Assembly (NCBI RefSeq): GCF_021352225.1
Contig: NZ_JAAUVI010000003.1
Span: 513,965-577,964, forward strand
Length of the DNA: 64,000 bases
DNA from: Methylobacterium sp. C25
GTDB taxonomy: Bacteria > Pseudomonadota > Alphaproteobacteria > Rhizobiales > Beijerinckiaceae
Reading direction: 5' to 3'
Positions 39,774-49,336 of this stretch are shown here, in pieces. Numbering within the stretch: position 1 is the first letter of the stretch; each line of letters starts with the position of its first letter. A program made the position numbers and the translations under genes. Under the pieces are notes generated by a model, which saw only the letters and a list, made by a program, of their open reading frames with translations, did not search any database and was not told the DNA's origin.

Positions 39774-40955
39774 TCAGCTGGCGGCGGAGAACAGCGTCGC
39801 GTCGTTGTCGCCGTGGCTCGCCATATCGGCTAGCATCGCCCCGACGAGATCCGTCTGGGCGACGACGCCAATCAGGCGGCCATCCGGCGCGACGACGGGC
39901 GCGTGATGGAAGCCCGCCTGGGTCATCTCCAGAACTGCCTCGCTGGCGACGGTCTCAGGACGCAGTCTGGCGAAATGTCTCGTCATCACGTCTGCCACCG
40001 AGCCGTGAGGCGCGCGGCCTCGCTCGAGGGTAAGTTGGACACGGCGATCGAAGGCCAGGCGAGGGCCGCGCTTGTCCCAAACCGCCTTGTCGATCAGGTC
40101 GGTCTGCGTGACGACGCCGAGCACCCTCGCCTTCTCGTCGGTCACTGGCAGCATGGTGACGCGGTAGCGCCGTAAGGTATCGAGTGCCTCGCGGAGCTTC
40201 GTCTCGGGAGCGATGGCGCGCACTTCCAGAGACATCACGGCGGCGCAGGTCGTCTGCCCCGAGCGGCGAAGGGACGCGTGGATTTGCGCGCGCCGCAAGA
40301 TCGCCCGCAGATCTGCACGGCTGATATCGAGGACCTCGTCGACCTCGCTCAGGGCGGCGTCGACGTCAGCCGCCGTCAGGCCTCCCGCTGAAGCGGGCCC
40401 GGCGCCGACGTCGTTCGCCGGCTGGCTCGGAGCCACGTGCGGGTATGAGCGTCCGGTCAGGTTGTTGAAGACCAGTGCGGAGAGCAGCAGCAGAACCGAG
40501 TTCACGCCGACGGGCCAGAGCACGAACCCATATCCGAGGTCGTGGACCACCGGGCCTCCGAGCACGGCCGTGAGCGCCACGGCCCCGCTCGGCGGGTGAA
40601 GGCAGCCGAGCAGCATCATCGATGCGATCGCGACGGAGCCCGCAACGGCACACGCGATCACCGGATCGGCGATGCTCGCCGCGGCAGTGACGCCGACGAT
40701 CGCCGACACGAGATTGCCGCCCAGAATCGACCAAGGTTGAGCGAGCGGGCTCGAGGGTACTGCGAAGAGAAGGACGGCGGAGGCGCCCATCGGGGCGATC
40801 AGGGTCGGCAAGGCCGCTCCCGAGCCGATAGCGAAATGCGAGATCAGGCCGGTCAGAAACAGCCCGATCATGGCCCCGCAAGCGGAGCGGACACGCTCAC
40901 GCGGACTGATGGAGGGCAGTTCCGGCACGAAACGGCGCAGGAAGGAGCTCTGCAT
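39774..40955 (-). CDS. HPP-family membrane protein with CBS pair
   Basis: 393 residues from ATG 40955 with GAGG upstream; the longer frame to 41120 crosses the frc-2 terminator. Four or five transmembrane helices make an HPP domain with MGASAVLLFAVPSSPLAQPW and the signature MLLGCLHPPSGAVAL. The C-terminal cytosolic half carries two CBS motifs (REALDTLRRYRVTMLPVTD...VLGVVTQTDLID and VLEMTQAGFHHAPVVAPDG...VVAQTDLVG). HPP-type proteins are linked to nitrite transport in plant chloroplasts and cyanobacteria; the bacterial CBS fusion is uncharacterised. Confidence 0.9.
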   Translation of the reverse strand: MQSSFLRRFVPELPSISPRERVRSACGAMIGLFLTGLISHFAIGSGAALPTLIAPMGASAVLLFAVPSSPLAQPWSILGGNLVSAIVGVTAAASIADPVIACAVAGSVAIASMMLLGCLHPPSGAVALTAVLGGPVVHDLGYGFVLWPVGVNSVLLLLSALVFNNLTGRSYPHVAPSQPANDVGAGPASAGGLTAADVDAALSEVDEVLDISRADLRAILRRAQIHASLRRSGQTTCAAVMSLEVRAIAPETKLREALDTLRRYRVTMLPVTDEKARVLGVVTQTDLIDKAVWDKRGPRLAFDRRVQLTLERGRAPHGSVADVMTRHFARLRPETVASEAVLEMTQAGFHHAPVVAPDGRLIGVVAQTDLVGAMLADMASHGDNDATLFSAAS

Positions 40956-41061
40956 CGGCAGGACCTCGGTGTGGCGGTGACGATCCTGAAACGGAACCGC
41001 GCAGCTCGTCATGCGTGCGCCGGCGGAGCGGAAAGCGCTAAGGTTGCATCGTTGGGTAAAG

Positions 41062-41088
41062 AAAAGCCGGGCCGACGAATCGGCCCGG
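41062..41088 (-). terminator. Intrinsic terminator downstream of frc-2
   Basis: On the minus strand, CCGGGCCGA (41088-41080), loop TTCG, TCGGCCCGG (41075-41067), then CTTTTC. Clear Rho-independent signal 126 bases after the frc-2 stop. Confidence 0.85.
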
Positions 41089-41165
41089 AGTTGAAAAGAC
41101 GCGCCTTGGGCTCTCCCCACCGGCGCACCCTTCCTGGGAGAGGAAGATCCAGGATGGTCCGAACT

Positions 41166-41190
41166 GAGGGCGGCGCGCTTCGCCGCCCTC
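41166..41190 (-). terminator. Second hairpin downstream of frc-2
   Basis: GAGGGCGGCG (41166-41175), loop CGCTT, CGCCGCCCTC (41181-41190). Perfect 10-bp stem 24 bases after the stop, without T-run; may stabilise the message end. Confidence 0.55.
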
Positions 41191-41213
41191 TCGCCGGGCT
41201 TCAGACCGTCGCG

Positions 41214-42464
41214 TCAGACGGCCTTCGCGTCATGCAGTTCTGCGATCTGCTGCTGGGTGTAGCCCAGATCCTTCAGAACCTCGTTGGTGTGCTCGCCGAG
41301 AAGCGGCGAAGCCTTGATGTTGACCTTCAGGTCCGAGAACTTGATCGGGCTTCCGACGGTCAGGTACGAGCCGAGCTTCGGGTGCGACACCTCGGCGATG
41401 GTGCCGCTCTCGCGCAGCGACTTGTCCGCAGCGATTTCCTTCATCGACAGGACCGGCGAGCACGGGATGTCGAACTTGCGCAGGATGTCGACGGCCTCGA
41501 ACTTGGTCTTGTCGGCCAGCCACTCTTCGATCGTCTTGAAGATGTCGAAGATCTTGTCCTGGCGAGCGCGGGCGGTGTTGTAGGCCGGATCGTCGATCCA
41601 CTCCTCGCGGCCGAGAGCCTTGCAGATCGGCGCCCAGGCATGGCCCTGGATCGTGAAGTAGATGTAGGCGTTCGGGTCGGTCTCCCAGCCCTTGCACTTC
41701 AGCACCCAGCCCGGCTGACCGCCGCCGCCCGCGTTACCGCCGCGCGGCACCACGTCCGTGAACTCGCCGTGCGGGTACTGCGGGTACTCTTCGAGGTAAC
41801 CGACAGCGTCGAGGCGCTGCTGGTCGCGCAGCTTCACGCGGCAGAGGTTGATCACGGAGTCCTGCATCGACACGGCGACCTTCTGGCCCTTGCCGGTCTT
41901 GTCCTTGTGGCGGAGCGCCGTGAGGATGCCGATGGCGAGGTGCATACCGGTGTTCGAGTCACCGAGAGCGGCAGCCGACACGGTGGGCGGGCCATCCCAG
42001 AAACCGGTGGTCGAAGCGGCACCGCCGGCGCACTGGGCGACGTTCTCGTAGACCTTCAGGTCCTCGTAGTGGTGGCCATCCGAGAAGCCCTTCACCGAGG
42101 CGAGGATCATGCCCGGGTTCAGTTCCTGAATGCGTGCCCAGGAGAAGCCCATGCGGTCGAGGGCGCCGGGGCCGAAATTCTCGACCATGACGTCCGACTC
42201 GCGGATCAGCTTCTCGAGCACTTCCTTGCCCTTGGGGGTCTTGGTGTCGAGCGTGAGCGAACGCTTGTTCGAGTTCAGCATCGTGAAGTAGAGCGCGTCG
42301 GCATCTTCCACGTGACGCAGCTGGCTGCGGGTGACGTCGCCGGCGCCGGGGCGCTCGACCTTGATCACGTCCGCGCCGAACCAGGCGAGGAGCTGCGTGC
42401 AGGCGGGACCGGCCTGGACGTGCGTGAAGTCGATGATCTTGATGCCTTCCAACGGCTGGGTCAT
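41214..42464 (-). CDS. frc: Formyl-CoA:oxalate CoA-transferase paralogue 2
   Basis: Class III CoA-transferase, 416 residues. Very close to E. coli Frc/Yfd[22 protein letters not shown]169 in [14 protein letters not shown], glycine loop [12 protein letters not shown] intact (GGGG at 246-249), and [17 protein letters not shown]. This is the more canonical of the two paralogues and likely the main oxalate-activating enzyme paired with Oxc. It follows the PAS gene by 84 bases on the same strand, presumably one operon under operator G. Confidence 0.96.
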   Translation of the reverse strand: MTQPLEGIKIIDFTHVQAGPACTQLLAWFGADVIKVERPGAGDVTRSQLRHVEDADALYFTMLNSNKRSLTLDTKTPKGKEVLEKLIRESDVMVENFGPGALDRMGFSWARIQELNPGMILASVKGFSDGHHYEDLKVYENVAQCAGGAASTTGFWDGPPTVSAAALGDSNTGMHLAIGILTALRHKDKTGKGQKVAVSMQDSVINLCRVKLRDQQRLDAVGYLEEYPQYPHGEFTDVVPRGGNAGGGGQPGWVLKCKGWETDPNAYIYFTIQGHAWAPICKALGREEWIDDPAYNTARARQDKIFDIFKTIEEWLADKTKFEAVDILRKFDIPCSPVLSMKEIAADKSLRESGTIAEVSHPKLGSYLTVGSPIKFSDLKVNIKASPLLGEHTNEVLKDLGYTQQQIAELHDAKAV

Positions 42465-42548
42465 TCTCGTCTTCTCCCTTACTTCGATCTCTTTGCCGGT
42501 CTCGGTGAACTGTTGCAGAAACTGCCGAGAAAGGCGGCTTCTACGGAT

Positions 42549-42989
42549 CTAGACTGAAGCTGGCTTCAGCTCTGCCTCGAGGTCGGAGACCCGGCGCCGC
42601 AGGCGCCGCTCCTCCTCCCAGCGTGCGGTCTCGTCGCGGATGATCGCGGCGATGCCCGTGACGTCCCCATCGTCACCGCGGAGCATTCCGACGGTGAAAG
42701 CGATCGAGAGTTGATGCCCGTCCTTGTGCAGGGCGGGGACCTTCAGCACGTCGGCGCCATACTTCGTGGTGCCGGTGCTCATGCTCTTGTGGTAGCCGTC
42801 CCAATGGCGACGGCGGTGGCGATCTGGCGTGATCAGGTCGAGGCTCTGACCGAGCGCTTCGGCTTCGGAAAAGCCGAAGATCCGCTCCGCGGCCGGATTC
42901 CAGACGACGATCAAACCTTCTCGATCGGAAATGACGACCGCATCGCCGATCGCATCGACCAGTCCCGAAACGTCGAAATTCGACGGCAT
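42549..42989 (-). CDS. Stand-alone PAS-domain protein (146 aa)
   Basis: One PAS/S-box domain with no output module: start FDVSGLVDAIGDAVVISDRE, the core motif VVWNPAAERIFGFSEAEALG, DLITPDRHRRRHWDGYH, and the PAC end IAAIIRDETARWEEERRLRR, after which a short coiled coil (RRRVSDLEAELKP) ends the protein. Could bind haem, flavin or a small ligand and signal by protein contact. It leads the unit that includes frc-2, and the operator-like site lies upstream, so its role is probably tied to oxalate or formate metabolism. Confidence 0.85.
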   Translation of the reverse strand: MPSNFDVSGLVDAIGDAVVISDREGLIVVWNPAAERIFGFSEAEALGQSLDLITPDRHRRRHWDGYHKSMSTGTTKYGADVLKVPALHKDGHQLSIAFTVGMLRGDDGDVTGIAAIIRDETARWEEERRLRRRVSDLEAELKPASV

Positions 42990-43100
42990 GTCAGACCGAG
43001 TGCCGCGCGCGCCGATGGGCTGGGCAAGGATCGGTCATGGCGTTTGTCCTCCCGTTTGCCGAGACGAGGGCTCTCCCCAACGTCCGGTGACTCGGTGATT

Positions 43101-43135
43101 GGCATTTGGTATACCAGACCCAGAAGAGCGGTCAA
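43101..43135 (-). promoter_or_regulatory. Candidate promoter and GntR operator G (PAS-frc-2)
   Basis: On the minus strand: TTGACC (43135-43130), 14 bases, then the inverted repeat seen on the plus strand as GGCAT-N5-ATACC (43101-43115). It contains the palindrome TTGGTATACCA-type core. About 112 bases upstream of the PAS gene and 131 upstream of osmC on the other strand. Confidence 0.65.
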
Positions 43136-43245
43136 GGCCGCCATTCGAGCGGGCTAGACCAACGCTGGGGATACCGGCGGCGCGACCGATCGTTGTCCCA
43201 CCGACGATCGCACGCTGGACCGGGATCGGGAGGAGATGAGCCGGG

Positions 43246-43689
43246 ATGGCGTCGAAGCCGAGTATCATCATCACCCAGGTCGAGGGCTTCAAGTTCCTGA
43301 TCGATTTCGGCGAGGCCTTTCCGGCTCTCGTCTCGGACGAGCCCGAGCCGATTGGCCGGGAAGCCGGTCCATCACCGGAGCAACTGATGATCGCTGGTGT
43401 GAGCAATTGCCTCTGCGCCAGCCTCGCCTTCGCGCTGGGCAAGTTCCGGCAAGAAAGTGGCGGCGTCTCGGCCAAGGCCTCGGCCCAGGTCGCCCGAAAC
43501 GCGGAGCAGCGCCTGCGCATCGTCGGGATCGACGTGGAGATCAGCCTCGGTGCCGAGGCCGCGCAGATGCCGCGGATCGAGCAGGTGCTCGCTCAATTCG
43601 AGCGATTCTGCACCGTCTCGGAGAGCGTGAAGATGGGCATCCCCGTTGCGGTCTCGGTCACGGATTCTCGGGGCGAACGCCTGAAATAG
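43246..43689 (+). CDS. OsmC/Ohr-family protein
   Basis: 147 residues, GGAGGAG upstream. OsmC-fold thiol peroxidases use two Cys: one in VSNCLCASLAFALG (three residues include two Cys) and one in ERFCTVSESVKMGIP, both present. The N terminus (IIITQVEGFKFLIDFGE) is typical of the organic-hydroperoxide or OsmC branch without signal peptide. Divergent from the PAS-frc-2 unit; may share its control region. Likely reduces organic hydroperoxides. Confidence 0.88.
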   Translation: MASKPSIIITQVEGFKFLIDFGEAFPALVSDEPEPIGREAGPSPEQLMIAGVSNCLCASLAFALGKFRQESGGVSAKASAQVARNAEQRLRIVGIDVEISLGAEAAQMPRIEQVLAQFERFCTVSESVKMGIPVAVSVTDSRGERLK

Positions 43690-43705
43690 AGAGAGGAGAC
43701 ACCTG

Positions 43706-44068
43706 ATGCAGGACGATCATCGCAAGGGTGCGCAACAGCCCAACGAACTGGCCGGGCTCTTCAACGCCCGCGCCAATGCGGGCGACGCCGAAGGGCTCGT
43801 GGCCCTTTACGAGCCGACTGCCATCGTCGCCGCCGGCCGGGTCGTCGCGACAGGACACGAGGAGATCCGACGCTTCTACACCGACCTGCTCGCCAAGAAA
43901 TCCGACTTCCCGATGGCCGAGGAGTTGGAACCGATCGTCAACGGAGACCTCGCGCTCACCTTCGCGCGCCTGCCGAACGGCAACCTGTCCGTCGAGCTGG
44001 CCCGCAAGCAGGGAGACGGCTCCTGGCGCTGGGCGATAGACCAGCTGAAGATCAAGCCGCAGGGTTGA
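43706..44068 (+). CDS. SnoaL/DUF4440-like NTF2-fold protein (120 aa)
   Basis: Follows osmC by 16 bases on the same strand. Cone-like NTF2 fold indicated by LAGLFNARANAGDAEGLVALYEPTAIVA, the segment VVATGHEEIRRFYTDLLAK and the last strand GSWRWAIDQLKIKPQ. Members are polyketide cyclases, steroid isomerases or small stress-linked proteins. Catalytic role not inferable. Confidence 0.8.
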   Translation: MQDDHRKGAQQPNELAGLFNARANAGDAEGLVALYEPTAIVAAGRVVATGHEEIRRFYTDLLAKKSDFPMAEELEPIVNGDLALTFARLPNGNLSVELARKQGDGSWRWAIDQLKIKPQG

Positions 44069-44075
44069 GCGGGGG

Positions 44076-45326
44076 TCAGCGGCCACCGCTCACATGGGCG
44101 AGGAGTGCCGGGCTGGCATAGCCGTCGGCCGGCAGCCCGGCCTTGATCTGGTATTGCCGAACGGCCTCGCGCAGCTTCGGCCCGGCGCGGCCGTCGAAAT
44201 CGCCCTTGTAGAAGCCGGCTGCCGCCAGCCCTTCCTGCAGCGATTTCAGACCGGCATTATCGAGCCGCGCAGCATTGGTCGGCCATGGGGCCGCCAGAGG
44301 GGGGGCGCCCGAGAGCCGGTCAGCGAGATGACCGACGGCGAGAGCGTAGGAATCGCTCGTGTTGTAGACCCGGATCACCTCGAAATTGTCGGTGATCAGG
44401 AAGACCGGAGCGCCGAGGCCACCGGGCAGGAACAGACTTCCGGACCCCGTCGCGGGCAGCGGCTTGCCATCGGTGCGCTTGACGCCGCGCCGGCCGAACT
44501 CGGCGAGATCGCCCTTGTAGCGGGTCAGATCAAAATCCTGCGGCAGCCGCACCTCGTAGCCCCAGGAATAGGCCGGATTCCAGCCGATCTGTTGCAGGTA
44601 ATGCCCGATCGAGGCGAGCGAATCCGTCTGTGACCCCCAGATGTCGCGATGCCCGTCGCCATCGAAGTCCACCGCGTATTTCAGGAAGACCGAGGGCAGG
44701 AACTGCACCTGCCCCATGGCACCGGCCCAGGAGCCCTTCATCTTCTCGGGCGTGATATCGCCCCGCTGAAGGATCTCGAGGGCAGCGAGCAATTCGGGGC
44801 GAAAGTAGTCGCCGCGGTGCCGGGCATAGGCGAGGCTTGCCAGCGAGCGCACGATCGGCAGCGTGCCGGGGCTGGTGCCGAAATCCGATTCGATCCCCCA
44901 GAAGCCCAGCATGACCCAGCGGGGGACGCCGTAGGCTTTCTCGATCCTGCCGAGCGTGTCGGAGAGCCGTGCGGCATGGGCACGGCCCCGGTCGAGCCGG
45001 CCAGGTGAGATCGCGCCAACGAGATACTCCCAGACCGGCCTGCTGAACTCACCCTGTTTCTTGGTGCGTCCAATGACATCGGTATCGGGAGCGGTGACGT
45101 CGCGGAAAGCGGCATCGAAGGTCGCCTGAGAGATGCCGCGGGCCTGAGCCTCGGGGCGCACGCCCTCGATGAAGGCTCGGAAATCTGCGTCGGCCGCGAG
45201 GGCACGGCGCGTGCTCCCGCAGGCGGCGAGAGCAAGAGCGGCCGTCAGGAGGGAGCGACGATCAAGCCGATCTTCTCCCCCCTCTACGGGGGGAGGGATA
45301 GGTTTACGTACCATCCCTGCCCCCAT
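44076..45326 (-). CDS. Lytic murein transglycosylase, MltB family
   Basis: Cleaves peptidoglycan glycan strands giving anhydromuramyl ends. About 416 residues; ATG 45326 overlaps the galE stop (TGATG), while ATG 45314 is an alternative. A signal-like stretch ([18 protein letters not shown]) suggests lipoprotein or secretion. SLT domain shows catalytic Glu in [16 protein letters not shown], plus [15 protein letters not shown] and [13 protein letters not shown]-terminal peptidoglycan-binding domain ([20 protein letters not shown]...[13 protein letters not shown]) completes it. Coupling to galE hints at joint envelope expression. Confidence 0.92.
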   Translation of the reverse strand: MGAGMVRKPIPPPVEGGEDRLDRRSLLTAALALAACGSTRRALAADADFRAFIEGVRPEAQARGISQATFDAAFRDVTAPDTDVIGRTKKQGEFSRPVWEYLVGAISPGRLDRGRAHAARLSDTLGRIEKAYGVPRWVMLGFWGIESDFGTSPGTLPIVRSLASLAYARHRGDYFRPELLAALEILQRGDITPEKMKGSWAGAMGQVQFLPSVFLKYAVDFDGDGHRDIWGSQTDSLASIGHYLQQIGWNPAYSWGYEVRLPQDFDLTRYKGDLAEFGRRGVKRTDGKPLPATGSGSLFLPGGLGAPVFLITDNFEVIRVYNTSDSYALAVGHLADRLSGAPPLAAPWPTNAARLDNAGLKSLQEGLAAAGFYKGDFDGRAGPKLREAVRQYQIKAGLPADGYASPALLAHVSGGR

Positions 45327-46318
45327 CACGTCCGGTTCCGCTTTCCCAGCGCATCCTCCCAATCGAGCGCCTGACGCACGATGCCGTCGAGATCGTCATG
45401 CTTCGGCGTCCAGCCGAGCTCGTTCCGGATGCGATCCGCCTTGGCGACGATCCGGGCCGGGTCGCCGGCACGACGCGGCGAGAGCCGCACTTCGAAATCC
45501 TTGCCCGAGACGCGCTTGACCACGTCGATCACCTCGAGGACCGAGTAGCCCTGGCCGTAGCCGCAATTGAGCGTCAGGCTCTCGCCGCCGTTCCGCAGGT
45601 AGTTCAGCGCCACGAGATGCGCCTCGGCGAGATCGGAGACCTGGATGTAGTCGCGCAGGCAGGAGCCGTCCGGCGTCGGATAGTCGGTGCCGTAGACGTC
45701 GAGATGCGAGCGCTGGCCGAGGGCAGCCTGGGTCGCGACCTTAATCAGGTGCGTGGCGTTCGGCGTCGACTGGCCGGAGCGCCCGCGCGGATCGGCCCCG
45801 GCGACGTTGAAGTAGCGCAGGATCACGTAACTGAAGCCGTGCGCCTTCGCGGCGTCAGCGATCATCCACTCGCTCATCAGCTTGGAGCGGCCGTAGGGGT
45901 TGATCGGGTTGGTCGTCAGGTTCTCCGGCACTGGCACGATTTCCGGCTCGCCATAGACTGCCGCGGTCGAGGAGAAGATGACGTGCTTCACTCCCTCCTT
46001 AACCGCGGTCTCGATCAGCGCCCGCGTCTTCACGGTGTTTGCGAGATAGTAGTGCAGAGGGTCGGCCACCGAATCCGGCACCACGATCCGCGCTGCGAAA
46101 TGCGCCAGCGCCTCGACCTTGTGCTCGCGGATGGTCTTCGCGACGAGATCATGGTCCGCGACGTCGCCGACGACCAGGGTCACCTCGGGCGGCAAGGCCC
46201 AGTCAAAACCCGTGGAGAGGTCGTCGATCACCACGACCTCATCGTGCCCGGCATCGATCAGCGCGAGCACCATATGGCTGCCGATATATCCTGCACCGCC
46301 CGTAACCAGTACCGCCAT
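45326..46318 (-). CDS. galE: UDP-glucose 4-epimerase
   Basis: NAD+-dependent short-chain dehydrogenase, interconverting UDP-glucose and UDP-galactose. 330 residues: [19 protein letters not shown] for NAD binding, [11 protein letters not shown] with the catalytic Ser/Thr, [13 protein letters not shown] holding the YxxxK pair, and [13 protein letters not shown]. Divergent from galU, so the pair supplies UDP-galactose for polysaccharide. Confidence 0.96.
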   Translation of the reverse strand: MAVLVTGGAGYIGSHMVLALIDAGHDEVVVIDDLSTGFDWALPPEVTLVVGDVADHDLVAKTIREHKVEALAHFAARIVVPDSVADPLHYYLANTVKTRALIETAVKEGVKHVIFSSTAAVYGEPEIVPVPENLTTNPINPYGRSKLMSEWMIADAAKAHGFSYVILRYFNVAGADPRGRSGQSTPNATHLIKVATQAALGQRSHLDVYGTDYPTPDGSCLRDYIQVSDLAEAHLVALNYLRNGGESLTLNCGYGQGYSVLEVIDVVKRVSGKDFEVRLSPRRAGDPARIVAKADRIRNELGWTPKHDDLDGIVRQALDWEDALGKRNRT

Positions 46319-46529
46319 GATGTGAAACGTCTCCTCCAGCGTCGCTCGACGCTACACAATGGCAGGTGCTTGATGAAGCGAGTTTGTCTCGTCCCACGCG
46401 CGGCCAATTGTGAAGAGATCCGTAATTCTCAATCGGTGAAGGCGCCTAGACGGTGAACCGTGCGGGCCCCATGCTATGTGAAGCTCAGCAACACCCCATC
46501 CGACGCACGCCACAACGGATCGCCTATCG

Positions 46530-47390
46530 ATGAAGAAAATCCGGAAAGCCGTCCTCCCCGTCGCCGGCCTCGGCACGCGCTTCCTGCCCGCCACCAAGGC
46601 GGTGCCGAAGGAAATGCTCACGGTGGTCGACCGGCCCGTGGTGCAGCACGTCGTCGACGAGGCGAAGGCCGCCGGCATCGAGCACTTCATCTTCGTCACC
46701 GGCCGCGGCAAGGCGGTGATCGAGGACCATTTCGACATCGCCTACGAGCTCGACGCCACCCTGCAGGAGCGCGGCAAGACGGCCGCCTTCGAGGAGCTGA
46801 AGAAGGACCTGCCCAAGGCCGGCCAGACCAGCTTCACCCGCCAGCAGGCTCCCCTCGGCCTCGGCCACGCCGTCTGGTGCGCCCGCGAGATCGTCGGCGA
46901 CGAGCCCTTCGCGGTGCTGCTGCCCGACATGCTGAGCCCCGGCTGCATGGGCCAGATGCTCTCGGCTTACGAGAAGCACGGCGGCAACGTCATCGCCGTC
47001 GAGGAGGTGAAGCCCGAGGAGACGCACCAATACGGCATCGTCTCGGTGGGCGAGACCTACGGCCAGACCTTCGAGATCACCGGCATGGTCGAGAAGCCGA
47101 AGCAGGGCACCGCCCCCTCGAACTTCATCATCTCCGGCCGCTACATCCTGCAGCCCGAGGTGTTTTCGATCCTGGAGCACGGCAAGAAGGGCGCCGGCGG
47201 CGAGATCCAGCTCACCGACGCGATGATCGACCTGATGGCCGACCAAAAATTCTTCGGCATGCGCTACGAAGGCAAGACCTACGACACCGGCTCGAAGATC
47301 GGTTTCCTCACTGCGAACATCGCCTATGGCCTGCAGCGGCCGGACCTGAAGGACGCGCTGGTGGCGGAGATCAAGGCATTGCTCGGATAG
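46530..47390 (+). CDS. galU: UTP-glucose-1-phosphate uridylyltransferase
   Basis: Forms UDP-glucose from glucose 1-phosphate and UTP. 286 residues. N-terminal [20 protein letters not shown] contains the nucleotide-binding motif, [12 protein letters not shown] the metal-binding Asp region, and [20 protein letters not shown] and [15 protein letters not shown] complete the sugar site. Divergently arranged with galE across 211 bases. Confidence 0.97.
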   Translation: MKKIRKAVLPVAGLGTRFLPATKAVPKEMLTVVDRPVVQHVVDEAKAAGIEHFIFVTGRGKAVIEDHFDIAYELDATLQERGKTAAFEELKKDLPKAGQTSFTRQQAPLGLGHAVWCAREIVGDEPFAVLLPDMLSPGCMGQMLSAYEKHGGNVIAVEEVKPEETHQYGIVSVGETYGQTFEITGMVEKPKQGTAPSNFIISGRYILQPEVFSILEHGKKGAGGEIQLTDAMIDLMADQKFFGMRYEGKTYDTGSKIGFLTANIAYGLQRPDLKDALVAEIKALLG

Positions 47391-47474
47391 GTAGCGCCTC
47401 CATCATTCCGGGGGGCCGCCGGCGAGAACCTGGAATCGGACGGGGAGAGGCTGTGGCCCCTCCCCTTGTAAAGG

Positions 47475-49148
47475 CTAGAACAACCCGTCGATCTGGCCGT
47501 TCTCGTCGAGCCGGATCGTGTCCGCGGCCGGGACCTTGGGCAGGCCCGGCATCGTCATGATCTCTCCGCAGATCACCACCACGAAGCCGGCGCCGGCCGA
47601 AAGGCGGACGTCGCGCACGGTGATGGTGTGGCCTGACGGTGCGCCCATCAGGGTGGGGTCGGTCGAGAACGAGTACTGCGTCTTGGCCATGCAGACCGGC
47701 AGGTCGCCGTAGCCGTCCTTCTCGAAGCCGGCGAGCTTGGTGGCGGCCTTGCCGTCGATGGAGATGCCGGAGGCGCCGTAGAGCTTGGTGGCGATCGCCT
47801 TCACCTTGTCGGCGAGCTTAGCGCTCGTGTCGTAGGCGAAGGTCAGCGGCTTCTGCTCGCCCTCGGCGAGCTTCACCACCGCGTTGGCGAGGCCCTCGGC
47901 GCCGGCACCGCCATCCGCCCAGTGCTTGCAGGTGATCGCCTCGACCTGGAGCTTCTCCTTGCACAGCCCCTTGAGCTTGTCGTGCTCGGCGTCGGTGTCC
48001 TGGAAGAAGTGGTTCACGCCGACCACGACCGGCAGGCCGAAGCTGCGCACGTTCTCGACGTGGCGGGCGAGGTTGGCAAAGCCCTTCTCCAGCGCCTCGA
48101 GGTTCTCGGTGGCGAGGCTCTTCTTGTCGACGCCGCCATGCATCTTGAGCGCGCGGATCGTGGCGACGATCACCACGGCCGAGGGCTGCAGGCCGGTCTG
48201 CCGGCACTTGATGTCGAGGAACTTCTCGGCGCCGAGATCGGCGCCGAAGCCGGCTTCCGTCACCACGTAATCGGCGAGCTTGAGGCCGGTCTGAGTAGCG
48301 ATCACCGAATTGCAGCCATGGGCGATGTTGGCGAAGGGGCCGCCATGGATCAGGGCCGGGTTGCCCTCGAGCGTCTGCACGAGGTTCGGCTGCAGGGCGT
48401 CCTTGAGTAGCACCGTCATGGCGCCCGTCGCCTTGACCTGAGCGAGCGTCACCGGCTTGCGGTCGCGGGTCTCGGCGATGACGATCTTGCCGAGGCGCGC
48501 TTCGAGGTCGGCGAGGTCCTTGGCGAGGCAGAACACCGCCATGACCTCGGAGGCCACGGTGATGTCGAACCCGTCCTCGCGAGGAAAGCCGTTGGCGACA
48601 CCGCCAAGCGACTGATTGATGGCGCGCAGGGCCCGGTCGTTCATGTCGACGACGCGGCGCCAGTGGATGCGGCGCACGTCGATGTTGAGCTCGTTCGCCC
48701 AATAGATGTGGTTGTCGATCAGCGCCGCGGCGAGCGAGTGCGCCGAGGTGATGGCGTGGAAGTCGCCGGTGAAGTGCAGGTTGATCTGCTCCATCGGCAC
48801 GACCTGGGCCTTGCCGCCGCCGGCCGCGCCGCCCTTCATGCCGAAGCAGGGGCCGAGCGAGGGCTCGCGCAGGCAGGCCACCGTCTTCTTGCCGACGCGG
48901 TTCAGCGCGTCCGACAGGCCGACCGTCGTCGTGGTCTTGCCCTCGCCCGCGGGGGTCGGCGAGATCGCGGTGACGAGGACGAGCTTGCCCTGGCTCTTGC
49001 CGTCGAGCGACTTGATGAAGCCGTGGTCGATTTTGGCGATGTGCTTGCCGTAATTGTGCAGCGCCTCGTCCGGAATGCCAATCTTGGCGGCGACCTCGGC
49101 GATGGGCTTCAGGGTCGCCGCGCGGGCGATCTCGATATCAGAGGGCAT
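47475..49148 (-). CDS. ftfL: Formate-tetrahydrofolate ligase
   Basis: ATP-dependent formation of 10-formyl-tetrahydrofolate from formate; in methylotrophs it feeds formate into the serine cycle. 557 residues from ATG 49148 with GAGGA six bases upstream, the usual length for the Methylobacterium enzyme. P-loop region [38 protein letters not shown]; and [19 protein letters not shown] are diagnostic. Provides the link from the oxalate/formate genes to C1 assimilation, though it has no operator of the oxalate type in the 188-base upstream gap. Confidence 0.98.
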   Translation of the reverse strand: MPSDIEIARAATLKPIAEVAAKIGIPDEALHNYGKHIAKIDHGFIKSLDGKSQGKLVLVTAISPTPAGEGKTTTTVGLSDALNRVGKKTVACLREPSLGPCFGMKGGAAGGGKAQVVPMEQINLHFTGDFHAITSAHSLAAALIDNHIYWANELNIDVRRIHWRRVVDMNDRALRAINQSLGGVANGFPREDGFDITVASEVMAVFCLAKDLADLEARLGKIVIAETRDRKPVTLAQVKATGAMTVLLKDALQPNLVQTLEGNPALIHGGPFANIAHGCNSVIATQTGLKLADYVVTEAGFGADLGAEKFLDIKCRQTGLQPSAVVIVATIRALKMHGGVDKKSLATENLEALEKGFANLARHVENVRSFGLPVVVGVNHFFQDTDAEHDKLKGLCKEKLQVEAITCKHWADGGAGAEGLANAVVKLAEGEQKPLTFAYDTSAKLADKVKAIATKLYGASGISIDGKAATKLAGFEKDGYGDLPVCMAKTQYSFSTDPTLMGAPSGHTITVRDVRLSAGAGFVVVICGEIMTMPGLPKVPAADTIRLDENGQIDGLF

Positions 49149-49281
49149 TTCCGATCCTCGTGTTCTTGGTTGCCGGCCATCGCCGGGATCTCGGGGGCAC
49201 GCGCGGGCGCACGCGGCCATGCATCGAGATCCTCAGCGGCCGAGATAAGGGCTTCTGCTTGTTTTGGTCGAGAGCGCAGAG

Positions 49282-49309
49282 AAAAGCATCTCGGACTTTT
49301 TGGAGATGC
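49282..49309 (-). terminator. Intrinsic terminator of the aminotransferase gene
   Basis: On the minus strand GCATCTC, ten-base loop, GAGATGC, then TTTTC (49285-49282), placed 28 bases after the aminotransferase stop. It separates that gene from ftfL. Confidence 0.8.
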
Positions 49310-49336
49310 ATGCGAAATTTTGTTTGAGAACTCGTT

